Source: a virus. Taken from it: 21,669 nucleotides of DNA. The stretch is taken from positions 1 through 21,669 of IMG/VR virus record IMGVR_UViG_3300046010_006992, one strand, 5' to 3'. Below are positions 1 to 6,646 of the stretch, in pieces. A program made the position numbers and the translations under genes. The stretch's first letter is position 1, and every line of letters starts with the position of its first letter. Under the pieces are notes generated by a model that saw only the letters and a list, made by a program, of their open reading frames with translations, did not search any database and was not told the DNA's origin.

Positions 1-2884
1 AACTTAATGTTTTCTGTCCATAAACTAATAAACCATTACCTGGGAGGAATGTCAAAGGATTAATTTTGTTAGTGTACAATACATCTCTTAAACCTTGAGT
101 TACCCCAATTGAAATAAACTGACCGCTAGTGGGTTGAATATAGCCAATTGCATTAAGGTTGTCTATTAAACCTCGTCTAGTTCCTGCAGGCGCCAACCAA
201 GGATAACTAATATTATCACTTTTTAACATTGCACGTAATACTGCATGACTTGATGGAACTACTACGGCGTTTCCATCAAGATCATTGGTTTGTCCTTGTG
301 GATAGTATAAACCAACGTAAGGACTTGTTGTATTCAATCCATATTCACCAGTTGAGGTAACCTCCAAACTGTTTGTGGCCCAAGCTTGGATGTCTGTACC
401 TGTAGCAACTAATCTCATAGGAGTATCACCAATAATAAACGCGGTGTTTTCTCTATCTTCATTTAAAGTAATCATGTTAGGAATCAACTCAGGATATCCA
501 GGACATGCGATTAAATTAAACTGATTGGCATCCTCACGTAATGCTGTGCTTGCATCAATTGACGCTTTGAGTGCAGCAACCACAACACCTCTTGGTGCTT
601 TTCTACCAAAGTTCGGAACTCCAGTAACATCAAATCCGCTAACACTGACCCAAGTATTCTTTTGTGAGGGCAATGATTCATTTGGATATGCTGCAGCATT
701 GAAATAATTTGTTCTAAACTCTTTGACATTATAACCGCTTGTTCTGGTATTCCATAGTAACATACCTCTTGGATATAGTGTTGGATCTGGAGCATCTAAA
801 TCAACATAATTACTTGTCAATAAAGTTGTAATTGGTGGAATTGTGTCTAATGCTGGATCTGTTGTGCCAGATGTTGCCCAACGTGCATCAGCAAAAATAA
901 TACCATTTTGGCTAACTGCATCTGTATTGTCAATAAGCACCCATTGATCTAACCCGTTTACACTTTGATAACGATATAATTTTGGATAATTTTCTAAATC
1001 GCTTGTATCTAACCATAAATCACCGTAGACTAAAGCATCACCATTGTCTTGTGTAGTGGGCTCTTCTGTACCAAGAATTACCCCGGACTCATTAGTATTA
1101 GATAAATTATAACCTCTAATATCGTTTGTTAAGTTCTGATAACCCAACCAAGCAGTTCCGTTGCTGACCATGATATCAACTCTACTTGGGGTATTGTAAT
1201 ACCATAAAGTTTCATTAGCAGGAGAAACATACGGTCTAGTGACTTTAGGTGTATAAGTAACTTCTTCTAAAGGTTCCCAATTGGTTCCATATAAGGCAGA
1301 GTCGCCCAAAGTTGGTGTCGCATAAACATTAGTTGCAGAATCAGTGATACCAACGTTAGCTAGAGGTGTTCCTGCACCATCTACTAGTAGTAGATCACCG
1401 CCAAGTTCGTGTCGCAAAGTCATTGCACCTGTGCTACTTAGTGCTGCTGAAACATATGGAATTCCTGCAGTAGCAACTGCCTGAATAAATCCGTTTACAG
1501 TAGCAGTCGCAATAGAAACAGTATATGTGCTTAAATTAGCTAATTGTACATTGGCTCTAGTTGTAAGAGTAAAACTTGCATTAATGTTTGCTGCACTAGG
1601 GCTTGTTGTATTTCCAGTAATTATTGTTGGCCCAGTAGATTTACGTTGCCATATATAATTCACTAACTGATTATTGTCATATGGATTATACTGATTGAAT
1701 ACTGTGCCTTGACTTACATTAATACCACCACCTGTAGGATCTAAAGCAAATGTTGCGGCAAAAATATTAGCATAACCATTAACTGTTAATGTGTCCCAAG
1801 TATTTGTAGTACTGTTAAACTCATTAACAATCATATTCATACCGTCACGTTGAGCTGTAGCAACTTGCCACACGCTGCCAGTTGGCTTCCCTACAAATGC
1901 ATTACCTTGCCAACTTGGAACTGACGTATAAGGAGCAATACTTGTAGCTGCCGCAGGATATGCACCAGGAGTAATACCTAAATCAGTTAATGCTGTTCCT
2001 GATACGTTTTGTATATTTGCTGCGCTGACTGTAGCTGCAGAATTAGCACTTATCACTAGTTGATTGTTTGCAATTCTTGCAATAATACCAGTAACTGCTG
2101 CACTGTTGATTGTATCTCGTACCACAGTTACATTGGACGAACCAGATAAAATAATACTTGTACCATTAATAGAAATAGTTCCGCCAGTTGATAATACTGG
2201 GTTTGTGACTGTTCCAGTCACTGACGGAATACCCATTTGCCAACCAGCATTTCCTACCAATTGCCAAGTGTTATTGTAAATTTTGTAAAATACAGGGTTA
2301 TATGCATTAGCTGCATTTACTGCGTAATCACCAATCGATCCAAAATTGACATTAGGTGTAAAACTATCGCCTGCTAGATATTCAGTACTAGTAATGACAT
2401 TAGGAGTCTTCTTCACCCAATTTTGAGTTGTAAAGTTCCATTCGTATACGCCCCAATTACTGCCTGCTGTATCTAACCATAAATTGCCGTTGCTAGGATT
2501 AGCTAAAGGTCTAATTGTAGTACCTTCAAGTGTCCCTAAATCAACGTCTGCTCTTTGTACATAAATTCTATTGCTGACACCTAATGCACTATATGCAGCC
2601 AATAAACCATATTCGTTTTGTTCATCCCCGTTAATTGCTGCACCACCTGCGGTAGTTTTAAATATCGGAGTACCAAAAGTTGTAATCAGGTCACGTTGAC
2701 TAGTGATTGTATATATTCTTCCTGCATTTTCAGCAAGAGTGCCAGCAGCATATGATGATCCACCTGGTGCTAACTTATTTTCTGCTGTAGCAAGTAACAC
2801 ATATGCTACTGAGCCTAAAGCAGCTGGTGCATAGTTACTTTCATCTATTACGGTAACTTGTACGCCTGGAGAAACTAAAGCCAT
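1..2884 (-). CDS. 18: Tail sheath protein gp18 (C-terminus cut by window edge)
   Basis: This is the contractile tail sheath subunit, which polymerises around the tail tube and contracts during infection. I read 961 codons open from the ATG at 2884 to the left edge. The N-terminus begins MALVSPGVQVTVIDES, a typical sheath start. The C-terminal third carries the conserved sheath core (for example GRKAPRGVVVAALKAS near residues 757-772, and PWLAPAGTRRG). The visible end reads GQKTL, the usual near-terminal sheath motif, so little is missing. T4 gp18 is about 660 residues, so roughly 300 residues are inserted centrally. The inserts include a segment resembling flagellin-hook IN modules near residues 218-304 and W-rich modules near residues 129-149 and 602-655. 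The start has a good ribosome site (GAGG, about 9 bases upstream) and a late promoter at 2911-2918. The family call is confident; the exact C-terminus is not visible. Confidence 0.93.
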   Translation of the reverse strand, partial: MALVSPGVQVTVIDESNYAPAALGSVAYVLLATAENKLAPGGSSYAAGTLAENAGRIYTITSQRDLITTFGTPIFKTTAGGAAINGDEQNEYGLLAAYSALGVSNRIYVQRADVDLGTLEGTTIRPLANPSNGNLWLDTAGSNWGVYEWNFTTQNWVKKTPNVITSTEYLAGDSFTPNVNFGSIGDYAVNAANAYNPVFYKIYNNTWQLVGNAGWQMGIPSVTGTVTNPVLSTGGTISINGTSIILSGSSNVTVVRDTINSAAVTGIIARIANNQLVISANSAATVSAANIQNVSGTALTDLGITPGAYPAAATSIAPYTSVPSWQGNAFVGKPTGSVWQVATAQRDGMNMIVNEFNSTTNTWDTLTVNGYANIFAATFALDPTGGGINVSQGTVFNQYNPYDNNQLVNYIWQRKSTGPTIITGNTTSPSAANINASFTLTTRANVQLANLSTYTVSIATATVNGFIQAVATAGIPYVSAALSSTGAMTLRHELGGDLLLVDGAGTPLANVGITDSATNVYATPTLGDSALYGTNWEPLEEVTYTPKVTRPYVSPANETLWYYNTPSRVDIMVSNGTAWLGYQNLTNDIRGYNLSNTNESGVILGTEEPTTQDNGDALVYGDLWLDTSDLENYPKLYRYQSVNGLDQWVLIDNTDAVSQNGIIFADARWATSGTTDPALDTIPPITTLLTSNYVDLDAPDPTLYPRGMLLWNTRTSGYNVKEFRTNYFNAAAYPNESLPSQKNTWVSVSGFDVTGVPNFGRKAPRGVVVAALKASIDASTALREDANQFNLIACPGYPELIPNMITLNEDRENTAFIIGDTPMRLVATGTDIQAWATNSLEVTSTGEYGLNTTSPYVGLYYPQGQTNDLDGNAVVVPSSHAVLRAMLKSDNISYPWLAPAGTRRGLIDNLNAIGYIQPTSGQFISIGVTQGLRDVLYTNKINPLTFLPGNGLLVYGQKTLS

Positions 2885-2910
2885 GTTGTTCTTCCTCTAT
2901 CTGTTAAAGA

Positions 2911-2918
2911 TATTTATC
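2911..2918 (-). promoter_or_regulatory. T4-type late promoter for gp18
   Basis: On the minus strand the sequence reads GATAAATA, close to the T4 late consensus TATAAATA. It ends 26 bases before the gp18 ATG, a spacing like that of the late motifs before gp13 and gp14 in this window. No -35 element is needed for this promoter class, which uses a phage sigma factor. The call rests on motif, position and gene type. Confidence 0.65.
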
Positions 2919-2961
2919 GAAACTGATAAAAAAAGTCAAATTGACTGCCCTTTGCAAAGGT

Positions 2962-3327
2962 ATGGGTAAATACCAAATGCAAAGACCATTATGTGCAGTA
3001 TGTGGGCACACGCCAGCTGCTGTGAACTATATCAAAAACAACATCCATCATTATAGAAAGATGTGTGATAGTTGTATTAGGAAGGGTAAAAAATTAAAAC
3101 CTAAGCCGTCGGCATGGTTTAAAGCAGGCTATAGGAAAAAAATGCATTGCGAAAAATGTGGGTATGTTGCAAAATTTCCTGACAAACAACTTACAGTTTA
3201 TCATGTAGATGGAAATTTAAAAAATTTATCTTCAATAAATTTAAAATCTGTTTGTTTAAATTGCAGAGTCGAAATTGCCAATAGTAGATTGCCTTGGCGA
3301 GAAAGTCCAATTACACCAGATTTTTAA
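2962..3327 (+). CDS. Zinc-ribbon, HNH-like conserved phage protein
   Basis: This 121-residue basic protein has two Cys pairs near its N-terminus (CAVC, CDSC), a third pair CEKC in the middle and a final CLNC. Between the last two pairs lies YHVDGNLKN followed by NLKSVC, the layout of an HNH (beta-beta-alpha metal) nuclease core. The first catalytic His position is Tyr and no His follows the last Cys pair, so catalysis is doubtful and a nucleic-acid-binding role is possible. From memory, short proteins starting M-x-K-Y with this Cys pattern are common in marine T4-like phages, usually annotated as hypothetical. I chose the ATG at 2962 over an in-frame TTG at 2941 because of that N-terminus. 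AAAGG precedes it but very closely. It lies on the opposite strand to its neighbours, and its end overlaps the dNMP kinase gene by 17 bases. Confidence 0.8.
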   Translation: MGKYQMQRPLCAVCGHTPAAVNYIKNNIHHYRKMCDSCIRKGKKLKPKPSAWFKAGYRKKMHCEKCGYVAKFPDKQLTVYHVDGNLKNLSSINLKSVCLNCRVEIANSRLPWRESPITPDF

Positions 3328-3907
3328 GAGCCCTGTACAAATCTTCTATACTAGCATTGTTTTCAATAACAGCATCAAAATCTGTTGTGGCCCAACTGTA
3401 TTCACTAGCATGAATTTCGGGCCAATCAACTTTCATACACTCTGGATGAAATCTTGCAGTTTTAAACCACTCAGGGTCTGGACCTCTAACAATTCTGACT
3501 ACTCTACCGCCTGCACGCCGTATGGCTGTGATTTCATTAGGAAATCTGCAGTCACTGATTACAATGCTGTCTTCTGACTTTCGTAGTTTATTTTCCAAAC
3601 TGGCAATCCAAATGTCATCATGAAATCCCTGACGACAAACTTCTGTACCCCAAAGTTGCAAAATAAGTCTCGGAGTTAATCCAGGCATTTTTAATCTTTC
3701 ACTCCACCATGGATCAATTTCTTCACGCCATTCACGAGCATGTTTAGTACGTCCTTCCAATAACTCTCGATCCCAACTAAACACCGATGCTACTGCATCT
3801 TTTAATGTAGCAGCAAAACTGTCTCGTTTGAAACCATGGAAGTTAACAAGATAATCGGCTGCAGTATCCTTGCCTGCGCCAATCAAACCGCAAATACCAA
3901 TAATCAT
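3311..3907 (-). CDS. 1: Deoxynucleoside monophosphate kinase (T4 gp1-like)
   Basis: The enzyme phosphorylates dNMPs to dNDPs with ATP in the cytoplasm, supplying phage DNA synthesis. The N-terminus carries a P-loop, GLIGAGKDT at residues 7-15, followed by FKRDSFAATLKDAV. The middle region LILQLWGTEVCRQGF and the later SIVISDCRFPNE match the phage dNMP kinase family. At 198 residues it is somewhat shorter than T4 gp1 (about 240). The ATG at 3907 has a GGAG ribosome site about 9 bases upstream. A sigma70-type promoter overlaps the end of gp13 just upstream, so the gene can be expressed early and independently of the structural gene before it. It converges on the zinc-ribbon gene. Confidence 0.9.
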   Translation of the reverse strand: MIIGICGLIGAGKDTAADYLVNFHGFKRDSFAATLKDAVASVFSWDRELLEGRTKHAREWREEIDPWWSERLKMPGLTPRLILQLWGTEVCRQGFHDDIWIASLENKLRKSEDSIVISDCRFPNEITAIRRAGGRVVRIVRGPDPEWFKTARFHPECMKVDWPEIHASEYSWATTDFDAVIENNASIEDLYRALKNLV

Positions 3908-3927
3908 AATATAAACTCCGTAAGCTT

Positions 3928-3956
3928 ATATTACATTATCCTATGACCCATGTCAA
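3928..3956 (-). promoter_or_regulatory. Sigma70-type early promoter for dNMP kinase
   Basis: On the minus strand there is TTGACA (3956-3951), a 17-base spacer and TAATAT (3933-3928). The -35 is perfect and the -10 matches 4 of 6 positions of TATAAT. The -35 lies inside the last codons of gp13. The predicted start, near 3921, leaves a leader of about 14 bases that contains the GGAG ribosome site for the kinase. Confidence 0.65.
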
Positions 3957-5099
3957 CGGTTGCGATCCATCAACATAGTTTTTCAAATCTTCTTCCAATT
4001 TTTCCATTTCTGCTTGCGCTTCTTGTAGCAAGGCTGCTCCATTCAATTGAGTGCCAGCTTGAGGACCCGCTATACTGGCAAATTTACCACGTGCCTGCCC
4101 TAAAATACTCTTACAAAATGCTAAAGCATATTCCTGCAACCATGGATAAACTTGTGGATCACTTAAAAGCATACTGTCTGGCTTGTAATTAAATATCCAA
4201 AGTAGAACACTTTCGGTATTGTTTAATCCATCCACTTCAGGACTCCAAATTTGTGTTTGGCTCAAATTAAAGCCAGTAACTGAATTAGATCCTAACGCTT
4301 GGGTGGCTTGCACTGTAATCACCGTATTACTATTGTTAACAGAAACTACAGTATATTGCCCACTATAGCCGCTTACAGGACAATTTTGAATGTACAAACT
4401 GTTGCCTGCAGCCAACGTAACTGGTTGCCCTAAATTAATGGTTATTGTACTGCCTATAGTTGTACCAGCAGCAGTTAAAGAATTTAAGGTAAAATAGGTA
4501 TGTCCATATTCTGGCATCTTGCGTACCAGCGTTAACTTCTTGGTTACACGATTCCAAGTGTAGTTCATGTAACCACCGAACATTGTCATTGCCAACTCTT
4601 GATACTGAGTGAATAATTCATAGTTTAGTAAACCTCCCACACGACCTGCCACTAACATATAAGTGTTCAAGTAACCACTAGCAAACGGTTCAAATTGACT
4701 TGCTGTTGTGCCGGTTGTACTACCTATGCCTCTGCGAAATATCTGTCTTACTTCCATTATATAGTTAGGAAGAATATATTCTTGCACTTCTGGTAACAAA
4801 TCTAAAAATGCATAGCTTTCTTCTACTGCGTTTTGTGCTTTCTGTCTATATTTTGTAAGTGCCTGTTTAATAGATAACTCATAGTGTTCTTTGTCCAGTT
4901 CTAAATCTACTATTTGATCACCTAACCGTAATCTTATATAATCGATCATTTCATTACGCAATTGATTTAAAGTTTGAATATTACCTGCAGCTTCAATTGC
5001 GCTGGCCTGACTTATAGGACCAGGTCCTCCAAGATTATAGGTGCGTAAACTCAGATCATTTTGTAAGTTAGGTTGAATAACAACATTTGCAGTAGTCAT
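3936..5099 (-). CDS. 13: Neck protein gp13
   Basis: This head-completion/neck protein joins the filled head to the tail. Residues of about 45-200 carry the gp13 core of marine T4-like phages: NEMIDYIRLRLGDQIVDLEL, then ALTKYRQ, EESYAFLDLLPE, IMEVRQIFRRGIG and LVRKMPE. The core resumes at SVLLWIFNYKPD near residue 297. Between them, residues of about 200-293 form a Thr/Ser/Gly/Val-rich, probably beta-stranded insert that I do not expect in ordinary gp13. I placed the start at the ATG at 5099 (MTTANVV..., 387 residues) because AGGA lies 8 bases upstream. An in-frame ATG at 5120 lacks a ribosome site and lies inside the loop of the preceding hairpin. The gene is on the opposite strand to gp14 and gp15. 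Confidence 0.9.
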   Translation of the reverse strand: MTTANVVIQPNLQNDLSLRTYNLGGPGPISQASAIEAAGNIQTLNQLRNEMIDYIRLRLGDQIVDLELDKEHYELSIKQALTKYRQKAQNAVEESYAFLDLLPEVQEYILPNYIMEVRQIFRRGIGSTTGTTASQFEPFASGYLNTYMLVAGRVGGLLNYELFTQYQELAMTMFGGYMNYTWNRVTKKLTLVRKMPEYGHTYFTLNSLTAAGTTIGSTITINLGQPVTLAAGNSLYIQNCPVSGYSGQYTVVSVNNSNTVITVQATQALGSNSVTGFNLSQTQIWSPEVDGLNNTESVLLWIFNYKPDSMLLSDPQVYPWLQEYALAFCKSILGQARGKFASIAGPQAGTQLNGAALLQEAQAEMEKLEEDLKNYVDGSQPLTWVIG

Positions 5100-5137
5100 A
5101 AAAAAAGTCCTGTTAACCATATTTAGCTAACAGGACT
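5100..5137 (-). terminator. Hairpin terminator overlapping the gp13 ribosome site
   Basis: On the minus strand a perfect 10-bp stem (AGTCCTGTTA paired with TAACAGGACT, positions 5137-5128 and 5115-5106) encloses a 12-base loop and is followed by seven T residues. It starts 5 bases after the stop codon of the 388-residue gene, as expected for an intrinsic terminator. The 3' arm contains AGGA, the gp13 ribosome site, and the T-run ends at the gp13 ATG. Confidence 0.8.
5120..5126 (-). promoter_or_regulatory. Late promoter motif in the hairpin loop, for gp13
   Basis: The minus strand reads CTAAATA within AGCTAAATATGG, inside the loop of the terminator hairpin. Its last base is 20 bases before the gp13 ATG, matching the spacing at gp14 (21) and gp18 (26). 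A transcript started about 6-7 bases downstream would begin near the 3' stem arm and lack the 5' arm. Confidence 0.6.
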
Positions 5138-5141
5138 AGGT

Positions 5142-6308
5142 TTAAGCTACCTTTAACAGAACAATATCAGTGTTGATTCTTCCATTGAGTTTTGTTTCTG
5201 TAGCCTTGATATCGTCTAAAAACTTTCTAAGAATAATTTTGCCTGCTTTGGCAAACTCCTTAAGCTTCTCTTCTGGCTTTCTCAAAGTTTTACTAATGCT
5301 CTTATCTGTGTCAAAATTTTCAATTCCGGTGCCTTTAACTGAAAGCTGACTATGAGATGCTGCAACGTATTTGCCCAATTTACGGGTTTTAGTATTATAA
5401 ACCCATAGTTCAGTGGAACCAATAATCTCAGCTGGATTGATACTGACCAATTTTAATTCTTTGAAATCCTTGGCATATTTAAGTTTTGCAGTTAATTTTT
5501 CTTTTGTTGGTGCTTTTTTAACTCGGGCTTTCTTGGTTGCCTGTTTTACTTGACGATATTCGTCCAACGCCAACAACACCAAATCCAACCAACTAATAAT
5601 TCTTTTGAAATCTGCTGCTTTATAATGTTTATAAGCTTCTGCAAGTTGGGAATCTTTTTTAGATTGTGCTAATTCCAATTCAAATTTTCTGTTTTCAAAC
5701 ACTGCTTTGTACTTGGGCAACTGTGCTTGAATAACTTTATTAGTTGTAAGAAAATCGTAAGGTTTAAAATTTGGCTTGGTATTTTTTACAATTTCGTCAA
5801 ACATACCTTCCATTTCGCCTATCAGTTCAGAAGTTTTTTCTGCCAGTCTATCTTGAATAGTAGGACGGTATTCTTGTGCCTTAGGTTTTGTAGTGATTTC
5901 TTCAGGATCAGGTTCAGTATCTGAAATTGCTGCAATGATAGACTTAGTAAGAAATTCAATATGCGTTGCCTTTAATGGCATACCTGCACGATGCGCCATT
6001 ACTAGGCTACATGCAGTCATAGGAATACTTCTGTCTGCACTACGTTTAAATGCTTTGACTTGTGTTTTGTCAAACATTCCAGATTTTTCAGCCCACTCCT
6101 CTACATGTTTTTTAGTGTCTTTTTGATTGTAAAAATAATTGTAGTAAAAGAAACTTTTACGCAATAGATGATCAAAGTCCTCGTCAGACCATTCTAAAGC
6201 ATCTGCGGGCCATTCAGGCTCGCCACCTGTGTATTTTTCATCCGCAAATAAAGGATTACGAACTCGGGGAGGTTTAGTTTTAATTTTAATTCCGGCAACT
6301 GTAGGCAT
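5142..6308 (-). CDS. Conserved phage protein of unknown function, 388 residues
   Basis: I do not recognise a named domain. The protein is Lys-rich and highly charged, with no signal peptide or membrane segment. It opens with a Pro-rich stretch (VAGIKIKTKPPRVRNPLF), followed by an acidic/aromatic segment WSDEDFDHLLRKSFFYYNYFY. Long helical, possibly coiled-coil stretches lie near residues 150-290, with a very basic linker, KKARVKKAPTKEKL, near 258-271. The last quarter contains ELWVYNTKTRKLG. The ATG is preceded by AAGGAG at ideal spacing and follows the upstream stop by one base, so it is co-transcribed with the 88-residue gene from a sigma70 promoter. That makes it early rather than structural. 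A nucleic-acid-binding role is only a guess from charge. Confidence 0.85.
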   Translation of the reverse strand: MPTVAGIKIKTKPPRVRNPLFADEKYTGGEPEWPADALEWSDEDFDHLLRKSFFYYNYFYNQKDTKKHVEEWAEKSGMFDKTQVKAFKRSADRSIPMTACSLVMAHRAGMPLKATHIEFLTKSIIAAISDTEPDPEEITTKPKAQEYRPTIQDRLAEKTSELIGEMEGMFDEIVKNTKPNFKPYDFLTTNKVIQAQLPKYKAVFENRKFELELAQSKKDSQLAEAYKHYKAADFKRIISWLDLVLLALDEYRQVKQATKKARVKKAPTKEKLTAKLKYAKDFKELKLVSINPAEIIGSTELWVYNTKTRKLGKYVAASHSQLSVKGTGIENFDTDKSISKTLRKPEEKLKEFAKAGKIILRKFLDDIKATETKLNGRINTDIVLLKVA

Positions 6309-6309
6309 A

Positions 6310-6576
6310 TCAAACTCCTTTTGTCAAGTAAGCCAAAGTAATGTACTGTTCAAGATTACTAACCAGTTCATCAAATTTGGTTAGTTCATTATTATATTGA
6401 GCTGTAACTTTTCCTATTCTTCTACATTCTATCCACAAATTATTTACAAGTTTTTGAGTTTCCGTCACTGATTGGTACATTCTTTGTAGATCAATTTTTT
6501 CTCTGCCAGACGGCATTCCAGCTATCTGATCCCTGCATTTGTACAGTCTAGATTGGCAGTTAAGCATATCCGGCAT
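6310..6576 (-). CDS. Small early protein of unknown function, 88 residues
   Basis: This short, predominantly helical protein has heptad-like spacing of Leu/Ile/Val, notably in the last 40 residues (NNELTKFDELVSNLEQYI), and could form a coiled coil. It has three Cys residues but no pairing that suggests a zinc site. I know no function for it. The first ATG, at 6576, is 6 bases downstream of a perfect-looking -10 element, so the message would start at or next to the start codon. No ribosome site is present. A second in-frame ATG at 6567 also lacks a good ribosome site. It is the first gene of a two-gene early unit. Confidence 0.75.
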   Translation of the reverse strand: MPDMLNCQSRLYKCRDQIAGMPSGREKIDLQRMYQSVTETQKLVNNLWIECRRIGKVTAQYNNELTKFDELVSNLEQYITLAYLTKGV

Positions 6577-6582
6577 TTAACA

Positions 6583-6611
6583 AGTATAGCACCTTTAGTT
6601 TTTATTGTCAA
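6583..6611 (-). promoter_or_regulatory. Strong sigma70 early promoter
   Basis: On the minus strand there is TTGACA (6611-6606), exactly 17 bases of spacer, then TATACT (6588-6583). The -35 is perfect and the -10 matches 5 of 6 positions. It reads leftward into the 88- and 388-residue genes. It is the best host-type promoter I see in the window. Confidence 0.85.
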
Positions 6612-6617
6612 TCTAAC

Positions 6618-6625
6618 AATAAATA
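6618..6625 (+). promoter_or_regulatory. T4-type late promoter for gp14-gp15
   Basis: The plus strand reads AATAAATA, 21 bases before the gp14 ATG, close to the T4 late consensus TATAAATA. It is back to back with the leftward sigma70 promoter; the two core elements are only 6 bases apart. Confidence 0.7.
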
Positions 6626-6646
6626 CATGATAAAAGGGTTAAATGT

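Noticed and set aside
511-795. Minus-strand 94-codon frame inside the sheath gene
   Set aside because: It is in a different frame from the continuous sheath reading frame, has no ribosome site and encodes nothing recognisable.
2064-2279. Plus-strand frame opposite the sheath gene
   Set aside because: Antisense shadow of the sheath coding sequence; low complexity, no ribosome site.
2914-2929. Inverted repeat TTATC-GAAACT-GATAA near the sheath start as a terminator
   Set aside because: The stem is only 5 bp and AT-rich, and no T-run follows in the direction of any preceding gene.
5100-5120. gp13 start at the upstream ATG (5120)
   Set aside because: It lacks a ribosome site and lies in the hairpin loop at the late promoter; the ATG at 5099 has AGGA at good spacing.
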